From contig JAWWNJ010000092.1 of NCBI GenBank assembly GCA_037176885.1, forward strand, positions 372,001-436,000: 64,000 nt of DNA, read 5' to 3'. The stretch is from Favolaschia claudopus (Eukaryota; Basidiomycota; Agaricomycetes; Agaricales; Mycenaceae). The translations under genes and the position numbers were made by a program. Below the pieces are notes generated by a model. The model was not told where the DNA came from and ran no database searches. It was given only the letters and a program-made list of their open reading frames with translations. Positions within the stretch are counted from its first letter, which is position 1. Each line of letters opens with the position of its first letter. Shown piece by piece: positions 22,130-32,700 of the stretch.

Positions 22130-25100
22130 ATGGCCTCCAAACCAATCCGCGAGTACGACGCGAAGCTTTTGCTTGCCCACTGGCTCCCTCAAGCACCTCC
22201 TCCTTGTGCTTCTTACCCAGCCGTCAGCAAAGACTTCAAGTTTCCGAAACCCAGGGTTGCTCAGTTAGCCTGGTCGGAGGACGATGCGTCGGGTAGCTTT
22301 TCTTCATTCTATGTATTTCCACAAGTAACTGACGTGAGATTGTAGACAAGTACCTCGTCGCGCCGCGATGGATCGACCCCACTAGCACAAAACTCGTCGG
22401 GAAGCCCGACATGCTCATCAAGCGTCGCGGCAAGGCTGGTTTACTAGCCCTCAACAAAACATGGGATGGTGCAGAGGGTGTTAAGTCCTGGATTAAGGAG
22501 CGCGCCGGAAAACCAGTCAAGGTATGTTATTTCAGGATTCTTTTTCGTTTTTTTCCGCTATGGACGGTGGAGTTGTACCCGGAGAAAGAGGTGGCGCGCA
22601 ATATGGCAGATTGCGTGCTACGGCCTTCACGTCGAACGACTCCTGCTTGCGGAGTACCCTACAGCACGGCACAGCTGTTTGTTAGCGCCGCTATCTACGA
22701 CGAAGGCGCGTCGCCGCGGCAAACTGACCAATTTAGGATAGAATATATTTTTAGATGTTTTCGACTTTTGTTTTTGTGCATTCTCTTACACGTTGATTCA
22801 GGTCGAGCACACAACGGGCACCCTCACCACTTTTATCGTAGAGCCGTTCTTGCCCCACCCCTCGAACACTGAATATTATATCTGCATCAACTCCGGCCGT
22901 GAAGGGGACGCCATCCTCTTCACCCACGAAGGAGGTGTCGAAGTCGGTGATGTGGACGCCAAAGCATTGCGCCTCGAGCTCCCCGTATCAGTCTTGTCCG
23001 CCGGAGGCTCATTCCCCTCCCGCGATACCATCAAGTCCACCCTTCTCTCTGCCGTTCCCGCAGGCAGCAAGGATGCCCTCACTGACTTCATCCTCCGCCT
23101 CTACGCCGTCTACGTTCACCTCCACTTCACCTATCTCGAGATCAACCCCCTCGTATGCTTCGAGGGCGGCGAGATTCACTTCCTCGACATGGCTGCGAAG
23201 ATCGATCAGACCGCCGAGAGCATCTGCGGGCCCATGTGGGCCGTCGCCCGCGACCTTGGTCTTTACGAAGAATCTTTCGGCGCCGCCACCAATGCCGCTC
23301 CCAAAAAGGCTGGTGTGCAGACTGATCGCGGCCCGCCAATGGTTTTCCCCGCTCCTTTTGGCCGTCAGCTGACGACCGAGGAAGCGTACATCCAAAAGCT
23401 TGACGCGTCCACTGGCGCGTCGCTCAAGCTTACTGTCCTCAACCCGAAGGGTCGTGTCTGGACGATGGTTGCCGGAGGCGGAGGTGAATTCTTTTCCAAC
23501 TACTATCTGAAATCTTGTTTCTCATTCTCTTTGTAGCCAGTGTTGTATACTCCGATGCGATTGCTGCCCATGGGTTTGCCGGTGAGCTCGCCAACTACGG
23601 AGAGTACAGTGGTGCACCCACGGAGGGACAGACTTATGAGTACGCGCGGACCGTCAGTAAGTATACAGTGCTCAGAATTACCTCTGTTTCCTACTAACGC
23701 TTTGCTGCAGTTGATTTGATTACTCGCGGAACCCCTCATCCCGACGGCAAAATCCTCATCATTGGGGGTGGTATCGCCAACTTCACCAACGTTGCTGCAA
23801 CCTTCAAGGGTACGCTCTTTCCATTCTCGTGTTTGTCGCAACTGAGTCGCAGTCAGGTATCATTCGTGCCCTCAAGGAGGCGAAGTCCGGTTTGATCACC
23901 CACAACGTCAAAATCTACGTCCGTCGTGGTGGCCCGAACTACCAGGAGGGTCTCCGCGCCATGCGGTTCGTCTTTTCTTATGTGTCTATCGTCCTTACTG
24001 ACTCCTTTGGTAGCCTACTAGGAGAGAGTCTCGGCGTTCCTATCAAGGTCTACGGCCCCGACACTCACATCACTGACATTGTTCCCATCGCCCTCGGCAT
24101 CGACCTTTCTAAAAAGGCTGCCCCGACCACCGCGCCGGGCACCGGTACTACCACTCCCGCCGGCGCTGCGGTGGACGTGCACGACAGCACTGCTGCCCCC
24201 ACCGTCGGTACCATTCACCCATCCGGCTCGCGGACACAACCCGATGACCAGATTGTCCACTTCGACACCTCTTCCTCCGCTTCGGGCTCGCGCCCAGCGT
24301 ATCGTCCCTTCGACGACAACACTCGCAGTTTCGTGTATGGCCTGCAGCCGCGTGCGATTCAGGGCATGCTCGACTTTGACTACTCGTGCGGTCGCAAGGC
24401 ACCTAGCGTTGCTGCGATGATCTACCCCTTCGGTGGCCACCACATCCAGAAGTTCTACTGGGGCACGAAGGAGACTCTTCTTCCCGTGTACACCAGCGTC
24501 GACGAGGCTGTCGCCAAGCACCCCGACACCGACGTCGTCGTCAACTTTGCTAGCAGCCGTAGTGTTTACTCTAGCACGCTCGACATCCTCAAGTTCTCGT
24601 CCCAAATCCGCAGCATCGCCATCATTGCTGAGGGGGTACCCGAGCGCCATGCCCGTGAGCTCCTTTGGCGCGCAAAGGAGGCAGGTGTGCTGGTCATCGG
24701 CCCGGCAACGGTCGGTGGAATTAAGCCTGGCTGCTTCCGTATTGGAAACAGTGGTGGTATGATGGACAACATCATCGCGTCTAAGCTCTACCGCGCGGGC
24801 AGCGTTGGATATGTCTCCAAGTCGGGAGGCATGTCGAACGAGCTCAACAACATCCTCTCGCTTGTGACCAACGGCACCTACGAGGGTATTGCGATTGGCG
24901 GTGACCGCTACCCCGGTTCGACGTTCATCGACCATCTGCTGCGGTATGAGGCGGACCCGCAGTGCAAGATGCTCGTTCTTCTTGGCGAGGTCGGAGGTGT
25001 GGAGGAGTACCGCGTTATCGAGGCTGTTAAGCAAGGACGCATCACGAAACCGATCGTGGCGTGGGCAATTGGAACCTGCGCAAAGATGTTCGATACGGAG

Positions 25101-26477
25101 GTGCAGTTCGGGCACGCGGGGAGTATGGCGGACTCTGAGATGGAGACGGCCGACGCGAAGAACAAGGCGATGCGGGCGGCGGGCTTCGTTGTGCCCGAGA
25201 CGTTCGAGGAACTGCCGCGCGCGCTGAAGGAGACCTATGAGAACCTGGTTAAGAAGGGTGTTATTGTTCCCAAGAATGAGATGGACCCGCCTGTCATCCC
25301 GATGGACTACAAGTGGGCGCAGGTTCGTTGCTGTCTTTACTCTTTTCTGCCTTGTGTGCTGATGGTTGTGCGTATCAGGAACTCGGACTTATTCGCAAGC
25401 CTGCCGCCTTCATTTCGACCATCAGTGACGAGCGAGGGCAGGAGCTGCTTTACGCTGGCATGCGCATCTCCGACGTCTTCAAGGAGGACATTGGTCTGGG
25501 TGGCGTCGTCAGTCTTTTGTGGTTCAAGCGCCGTACGTCTTTAACTTGTCTTGCATGTGGGCTTGTTGCTAATTCCTGTTACAGGCTTGCCTTCATGGGC
25601 GACCAAATTCATTGAGATGGTCCTCATGCTGACGGCAGACCATGGTCCAGCCGTTTCCGGGTATGTTTTCGTCTTTTTCAAGCCACCTCTTGCTGATATC
25701 TATTAGTGCGATGAACACCATCGTCGCGTCCCGTGCTGGCAAAGACCTTATCTCTTCTCTGGCGTCGGGTCTGTTGACTATCGGCAGCCGCTTCGGTGGT
25801 GCGCTCGATGAGGCTGCGTCAATGTTCTCGCAGGCCCGTGATACTGGCCTCACGCCCCGCGAATTCGTTGATAACTCGCGCAAGGCCAACAAACTCAGTG
25901 CGTTCTTCGCTACTCTCTTCCATGAAATGTCTGTCTGACTTCATATACAGTCAGCGGGATCGGGCACAAGATCAAGAGCGTCAACAACCCTGATTTACGT
26001 GTGGAGCTTGTGAAAGAGTATGTGCGCAAGAACTTTCCGAGTCACAGCTTGCTCGACTACGCGCTCGCGGTCGAGAAGGTTACCACGGCGAAGAAGGATA
26101 CTGTACGTCTTCTTTTTCATCTCGTCTTAATCCGTTGATTTACCTGTAATTAACCAGCTCATCCTGAACGTCGATGGCTGCATCGCCGTTTGCTTCGTTG
26201 ACCTGCTACGGGACAGCGGTGCTTTCACCCCCGACGAGGCTGATGAATACATTAAGGTCGGTCCCGTCTGAGCCGGCAGCCTGATCTCTCATTGATTATT
26301 GTTTCCTAGATCGGCACACTGAACGGGTTGTTCGTTCTTGGTCGCAGCATTGGTTTCATTGGCCACCACCTCGACCAGAAGCGCCTACGCGCCCCGCTGT
26401 ACCGCCACCCCGCCGACGACATCTTCATCAACATGGCCGACGTCTCGCAGCCGCGCGTGTTGGGGCGTATGCAATAG
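22130..26477 (+). CDS. ACL: ATP-citrate lyase, single-chain (ACL)
   Basis: Cytosolic enzyme that cleaves citrate with CoA and ATP to acetyl-CoA and oxaloacetate, the main acetyl-CoA source for lipid and sterol synthesis. Thirteen exons sum to 1,165 residues. The N-terminal part is the ATP-grasp/succinyl-CoA-synthetase-beta-like region ([13 protein letters not shown], then [18 protein letters not shown], then [11 protein letters not shown]). A Thr/Ala/Ser-rich linker of about 60 residues follows, then the alpha-like region with [17 protein letters not shown] and the catalytic-histidine segment [12 protein letters not shown]. Last is the citrate-synthase-like end with [10 protein letters not shown]. 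Ascomycetes split this enzyme into two genes, so the fused form supports a basidiomycete. Intron 2 (22522-22801) is 280 bp, about five times the local norm. Confidence 0.97.
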
Positions 26478-27232
26478 GCGTGCAGCTTTCTTCTCTCTCA
26501 TCCGCATGCTTTTCTTGTGACGACGCAAAACAAATTAAATAGACGCTGTAGAACTTGAACTTACAATTACTGATAGTACACATCTTTTGTCATTAGAGTA
26601 TAATTGATACCTGCGACGGCAGGCTTCGCATTCCAATTCCAAAATTTCTTTCGTCCTGCGACCGTTGGGCACTATGACTTCAGCAACAGTCTATAACAAT
26701 ATTGATCCAGATGTTCAGGTGAAGTCCTGGACGACTGTCTTGAGTACAAACGGAGACCGCCTGCCTTGTAAACGCAGGATCGTGAGAGTGTCCGCCCCTC
26801 AAACCTCGAGATTTTTTGAGTCGAGTGAAAGTAACAATCATCTGCCAGAGTATTAGTTCAAAAGAACAGCTAAGCTCAATTGTAGAGAGAGGTTGTGGTA
26901 AGACGGACAGCGTGTTTCCCGGGCCGAATCTGAATCAGCTCTAGATATGTTTTGCACGACAATGAAGACCGTTAGCAGGGCAATGGCAGTGAGAAGATGT
27001 CGGTGTTAAGGAAGGGGTTTTTGTGGGGTATCGGAGCATGCAAAATTGTCACAGCTTGCGCATGGGGGGTCAGGTCGAGATAAACGCAAAACAAAACAAA
27101 AAACGTGTATTCGCGACATTTAACACGAGGACAGCGTCGAGGAGGAGAAGGTAGCAAAGTACAACAACGGTGAAAGAAACATGAATGTTCAGCAATTCGA
27201 GACGATGAGACAAGGGGTCAATGTTCAACTAT

Positions 27233-27708
27233 TCAAGCGGTGATGGGGAGGCAGTTAATGGCAATGAGGCCGCCTGCAATCAAATTGTCAATATAATATT
27301 CTGAAGGGGTTGGATGGAAGCATACCCCATTCTTGTTCGGGTGCGTCGCAGGTGACGGTAGTAGACCCGCTAGTTGGGAATATGAGAAACGACACAGACG
27401 GAAGAACAAACCCGCCTACCAGTTATTTCCGACGACAGTGATGGGGCTGCAGCTTAACCCGACGGGGACATTGAGGCCGGTGAGGTCGAGCCCGAGAAGG
27501 GCGGCCACGCCGCTAGCGGCGGCACTGGTGGAGGACACGACGCTGTTGCAGCATTGGGGCGAGCTGGGGGGTGTGACCGGGGGAGGGGGGCTGTTGGGGA
27601 TGGCGGCAGCAAGGGTCTGTAATTATGTGGGTCAGTCTGGGGGCGGAGGGTTGAGTAGGTGCGTACAATGAGCACTGAGGCGACGGCGATGGAGAGCTTG
27701 GAGAACAT
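27233..27708 (-). CDS. class I hydrophobin, six-cysteine variant (copy 2)
   Basis: Inverted paralogue of the gene at 2313-2788 with the same four-exon structure and identical exon lengths (27708-27667, 27616-27420, 27369-27326, 27273-27233), 107 residues. I count about four amino-acid differences from copy 1: a Thr-to-Pro before the CC pair, Asp-Lys to Glu-Gln in the last loop, and Ile-to-Leu near the C-terminus. Introns differ more than exons (compare the first introns), which suggests selection on the protein. The same six cysteines are kept and C1 and C6 are again missing, so the loss came before the duplication or was passed on by gene conversion. Splice sites and promoter look intact, so both copies are probably expressed. 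Confidence 0.93.
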
Positions 27709-27774
27709 ATTTGTGTAGGTTTCAACTGCAGAGGAATGCGCTTGAATGAGGATTGAGGAGGGAGAGGGGGGGTC

Positions 27775-27781
27775 TTTTATA
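27775..27781 (-). promoter_or_regulatory. TATA box of the right hydrophobin gene
   Basis: On the minus strand this reads TATAAAA, 67 bp upstream of the start codon, at the same spacing as in the other copy. Confidence 0.7.
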
Positions 27782-28517
27782 GTGTTTTGGACAAGATATT
27801 CTGGGAATTCGCATAGGAAGACCGAGGCGATATGTTGCAATTTCAAGGTGGAGCGGTGGAGCTGTTGAACAAGAGAATACGATGAAATGTCGGTCAGAGG
27901 ACAACAGCAGCAAGAGCTAAATTGAGAGTTGCTGAAAGTGCGTGCAGCAACCTTGGATTGTTTAGTTCCGTGAAGACCAATTTCTAGTCTCGAATAAAGC
28001 CACTGGCAGCAAGCTCGCCTCTGAAAATTGATTAAAGGAACTCAGGGACAAACTAAACTCGCTCAAACAATATCGAGCGGCCAAAGAGCGCGGCGGAGAA
28101 AGTCCAGAATAGGGAACCTGTTGTTCCCCAGTGCAGACGTCATTGACATGAGTCTGATCGTTCATGCATGAAATCCGAGAAAACGAGCAGAGTGCCAGAG
28201 TCTCGGGCAGAAGTAAAGTGGTCGTCGACGTCACCTCAGAGGGACAGATAGACTACGTCGTTCCTGCAACGCGTGGTTCAAGTGGAGAAGTTGGGAAAGT
28301 GCAGAAACAGTCCTAAGATGAGCAGCAACATATTCTGCGGAAGTTTGAATATAACCAGAAGCGTCGTCCAGTCACACGATGTCTCATGAGTTGTTCGGCC
28401 TAGAAACCGATGGACGGTGCATTTAGAGCGGGCGAATGGTATGACAAGGGAAAGCGCAGCCTGAAAAGGATCACAGCCTGTGCGAAAGAGCGATAGTGAA
28501 GCACCTACTCGACCGCG

Positions 28518-29010
28518 ATGAGGAGCAGCCAGATTATGCAGCTCGTACGTCGAGCGTTCTTGGCCAGGAGTCTCCGGATTCTTAGCTTTAGGAAACCCGC
28601 AGGCTGCGATCTGTATATGGCCTCCCTTCGCTACTTTCCTGGTCTCTGGTTGCGGAGCTGCCCTGTTCATCAACTTCTGGCTCTCGATGCAAGTATTGAA
28701 ACCTACCGAGCAGTTTCGAGTGACTTACTTACAAGGAAAGCCTCGGACTTCTTCCTGGACACATCGTTGGGCTTCGTTCTCGGTAATGATTGGTTACTAG
28801 ACTGACGCGTTGTGAATAGCACGCGTTCTGGCTCATTTACCGTAAAATAAAATCAGGGCTGAAGAACGGCTTCTCTCAACTGTCTCCTTTTGTTCATCTA
28901 AGCAGTGTCAATTTGCAGCTACGGGCCCTGGGAATTTCGAGCAGGCCTACAATGTTGCTCCTGCGGCGCCCCCGCCCCCTTACGGTGCTGCGGTGAACGG
29001 CAATCCTTGA
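28518..29010 (+). CDS. PMP3/SNA-family small membrane protein, possibly frame-damaged
   Basis: Five small exons (28518-28544, 28603-28692, 28736-28765, 28820-28841, 28919-29010) close in frame to 86 residues. The Pmp3/UPF0057 signature is split over introns: WPPFATFLVSGCGAALFINF, then ESLGLLPGHI, then HAFWLIY. These form two hydrophobic segments of a tiny plasma-membrane protein. The tail APPPPYGAAVNGNP holds a PPxY motif, as in Sna3-type members that are sorted by Rsp5-like ubiquitin ligases. Family members usually continue HAFWLIY with a charged KKxQAEERY-like segment. Here a RAEER-like sequence occurs just downstream but in another frame, inside what I call the last intron. So the exon 4 end is uncertain, or the gene has suffered a small indel. 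It lies in the part of the right arm that the left arm lacks. Confidence 0.7.
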
Positions 29011-29783
29011 GTATCGTTTCGTTTGCGCGGAACAAGGTTTTCCGATCCACCTTGAAGCTCGAATGATGACTTTGGAATACACACTGATTTCTCAATTCCT
29101 TCCTCTTCTATTTTTTGCGACGGTATACTGTGCAACAACAAAGTCTCCTGTGTATCCCCATTGTTGTCCGTTGATACCGTCTTTACCATACCCGCAGCGC
29201 GCAGATTCTCTTGCGTTGGCTCGTCTACTTGGATCCGCGCGCTGTGCAGTATCAAGGTTGAGAATGCAGCACTGAATGCACATCCACGTCAACAAACTGG
29301 CTCGAGACAACCCACTCGGGGTTGTTTTTGGTAGCGATGCAAACGAAAGTCCAGTGGTCCCTCTCAATGAACTCGATCGTTATGGTCCCCTAGAACCCGA
29401 CAAACTACAACTGCTTGATCGAACCAGATAGTTGCATGAGAATATGAACCAAGATCCTGTACTGGTAGTTCATCGACCGCAACTAGTTTGGGTGCAGAAA
29501 CGAGGAAAGAAAGTGAGATTTCAGTGAGTTTTGCTTGTGTTGGTGGGGAAACAGAAGGAAGCCAAGCGTGACGCGTACGTGACGCGTCAGTTGAAACAGG
29601 GCAAAACAAGACTACGCGCGTATAGGGCTTTGGCTCGAACTTTGCTGTCCCAACTCGTTATTCTCGCGCTTTCGCTCCTTGTTCTTGCTGTGGACCGGTC
29701 ACTGCCTCTCTGTCTCTCTCTGTACATCTTGCATATATCACTGCTTTGTCGCCCCGCAAGCTCAGGGCTACTATTCATTTCAA

Positions 29784-32700
29784 ATGCCTGCTCCTCGCCC
29801 ATCTGAGAGTGCAGAGGCAGCACACCTGGCCGCTCAACAGGCAGAGTTCAATGAGAAGAAATGGGTCTGGGTTTTTGACGACAAGGACGGCTACCTCGCG
29901 GGCTGGGTGAATAAGGAAGACGGAGACTTTGGTGAGGTTGTTATGGCCGCCGGGGGCGAAGTATGTCGCGTCGTTCTGTTCAGTGTACCAGCGCTCACGG
30001 CCATGTCCAGTTTCGAACAGTTCCCCTCAATGCTTTGTCTAAAATGAACCCCCCAAAGTTTGACCGAGTCGAGGATATAGCGGATCTAACATTCCTCAAC
30101 GAAGCAAGTGTCGTCCATAATCTTCGCCTGCGGTTTGGCTCAGGCGCTATTTATGTTCGTTATTGAGCTGTTGTCCGGAACTACGCTCAGATTTCCAATC
30201 GCAGACCTATTCCGGCCTATTCCTAGTCGCCATAAATCCATACCAAAGTCTACCATTATATTCCGATGCTATCATCCAACAATACCGCAACAAGCGACGG
30301 GACGAGAATCCTCCGCATATCTTTGCTGTCGCAGAAAGGGCATGGGTCAATATGGGCGAAGAAAGGGAAAACCAGAGTATACTCGTAACGTGCGTCCCAT
30401 CTCTCTGTATCTCACTGTGCTGCGCTGATTCAAAATCTTTCTACAGAGGTGAATCTGGTGCTGGAAAGACAGAAAGCACCAAGAAGGTCATCCAGTACCT
30501 TGCCGCTATCGCCACTGATGTCCACCCATCACATTCTCGATCGCCTACGATTGGATCTTCTTCTGCTGCCGCTCTCCCTCGAAGCAGTTCTTTCCGCCGC
30601 GGCCATGGTGTTTCTCCTTCAACCTCCAGCAGTACCGGCAGTCAGCTACTAACGGCCAGAGGCCGGCTAGGTCTCTTGGAGCGACAAATCCTCCAGGCTA
30701 ACCCGATATTGGAGGCGTTCGGAAATGCGCAGACCCAACGAAACAACAACTCCAGTCGGTTTGGGAAATTCGTCCGCATCACTTTCGCGCCCGACGGTAG
30801 TATCGCTGGGGCGAATATCGACTGGTATCTGCTGGAGAAGAGCCGAGTGGTTTTCAGGAGTGAGGCCGAGCGTAGCTTCCACGTATTCTACCAGTTGATG
30901 GCAGGCGGCGGAGTCTTGAAAGGTCAGTTTCATATTTTCAACTACAATCGGATATTGATCCACGCCTCAGAAAATCTCTTGCTCGGCGGGGGGGTAGAAG
31001 ATTACGAATATCTGAACAAGAGTAGACGCGAGGTAGACGGTGTAGACGATAAAGAGGAATGGTCGGCCTTAAGGGTGAGTTTCACTGCGCCATTCGATGA
31101 GAAACGAAGCTTAACAATACCGAAAGGGTGCGCTCGATACCGTCGGTTTTACCACAGCCGAACAGTTTGATCTTTTCAGAATTGTCGCTGCTGTCCTGCA
31201 TATCGGCAACATCGCTATTACTTCCACCAGAGCGGATGATGCTGTGATGCCCGACCCGTCTCAGGCTGAACGAGTCTGTCATCTTCTCGGCCTGCCTGTT
31301 GCGGAATTCACTCGAGCCGTTCTCCGTCCTCGAACCCTTGCCGGCAGGGAATGGGTCTCGCAGGCGCGTACACAAAAGCAGGCGCTCGAGGAGCTTGGCT
31401 CGCTTTGTAAGACGCTGTACGAGAAGTCTTTCGGCGCCATCGTCGACCGAATCAATGTCGCGCTCGATCGCCCGTCATCGAAATCCACCTTCATTGGTGT
31501 GCTCGATATTGCTGGTTTCGAAATCTTCGATATCAACGGGTACGAGCAACTGCTCATCAACTATACGAACGAGAAGCTGCAGCAGTTTTTCAACCACCAC
31601 ATGTTCGTCTTGGAGCAGGAGGAGTACACGAGAGAGGGTATCAAGTGGGATTACGTGAACTTTGGACTGGACTTGCAGCCAACAATCGACTTGATTGAGG
31701 CGAGCGGAAATGTCATTGGCATTTTGAGCTGTTTGGACGAGGAATGTATCATGCCGCGAGCGACTGACCTGACGTTCACCAACAAACTGCAGGGCTTGTG
31801 GGCCGGAGGGCAGGATCCGGAGCATCCTCATCTGGGGAGGACCAAGTACGAGCCCACGCGCTTTGATCAGGGTTTCATCGTTCACCACTACGCGGCTCAT
31901 GTCGAGTACCGGACCGACGGATGGCTCGAAAAGAACAAGGACCCGTTGAACGACAATCTCACCCGCGTGTTGGCCGCGTCGTCCGACCGATATGTCGCTT
32001 CGCTCTTCGCCGAGTATGCAGAGGCGTCATCGACGTCTAACTCGCAGGGAGGTGGTGGCAGTGCGTTCCTCAATGCAGCCAAGAAACGCACAATGAAGAA
32101 GGGCGCGTTCCGCACGGTTGGGCAGCGACACAAGGAGCAGCTCTCCAGTCTCATGTCCCAGCTCCAAGCGACACAACCGCATTTCGTTCGTTGCATCGTT
32201 CCGAACTCTAACAAGAAGCCAGGACGCATGGATATCCCGCTCGTGCTGGATCAGCTGCGGTGTAATGGTGTAGTGGAGGGCATTCGTATTGCGCATTTGG
32301 GATACCCTAACCGGCTTCCGTTCGTCGAATTTCGGCAGCGCTATGAGGTGCTTACACCGGGCATCATCCCTCGCGGGTACATGGATGGTCGCGAGGCATG
32401 TCGCCGTATGGTCAAGGCGCTGGAATTAGACGACGCTATATTCAAGATTGGCACGTCCAAGATCTTCTTCAAGGCGGGTGTATTAGCAGAGTTGGAGGAA
32501 AGGAGAGACGCGCTTTTGTTTGAGATCTTCTCGCGTTTGCAGGCCGTTGCGCGGATGTGGACCGCAAGGAGGCAGATGAAGAAGGTTCTGAACCGGGCTG
32601 TAGCCATCCGGACGATTCAGCGCAACGCTCGCGTGTACGGTGAGCTGAGGGAGTGGCCATGGTGGCAGCTTTATACGAAGGTATGTCGATTCACTTGGTA

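Larger units (their letters stand above)
26606..29605 (-). repeat. right arm of the large inverted duplication
   Basis: Reverse-complement partner of 1165-3255. It starts about 130 bp after the ACL stop, with GATACCTGCGACGGCAGG, and runs outwards through the second hydrophobin and its promoter to the GACGCGTCAGTTGAAACAGG block near 29583-29606, just before the myosin gene. It differs from the left arm mainly by about 0.9 kb (roughly 28400-29360) containing a PMP3-family gene. Whether that piece was inserted here or lost on the left cannot be told. Confidence 0.85.

Noticed and set aside
24018..25115. 365-codon minus-strand frame
   Set aside because: Antisense of the large ACL exon; no conserved domain.
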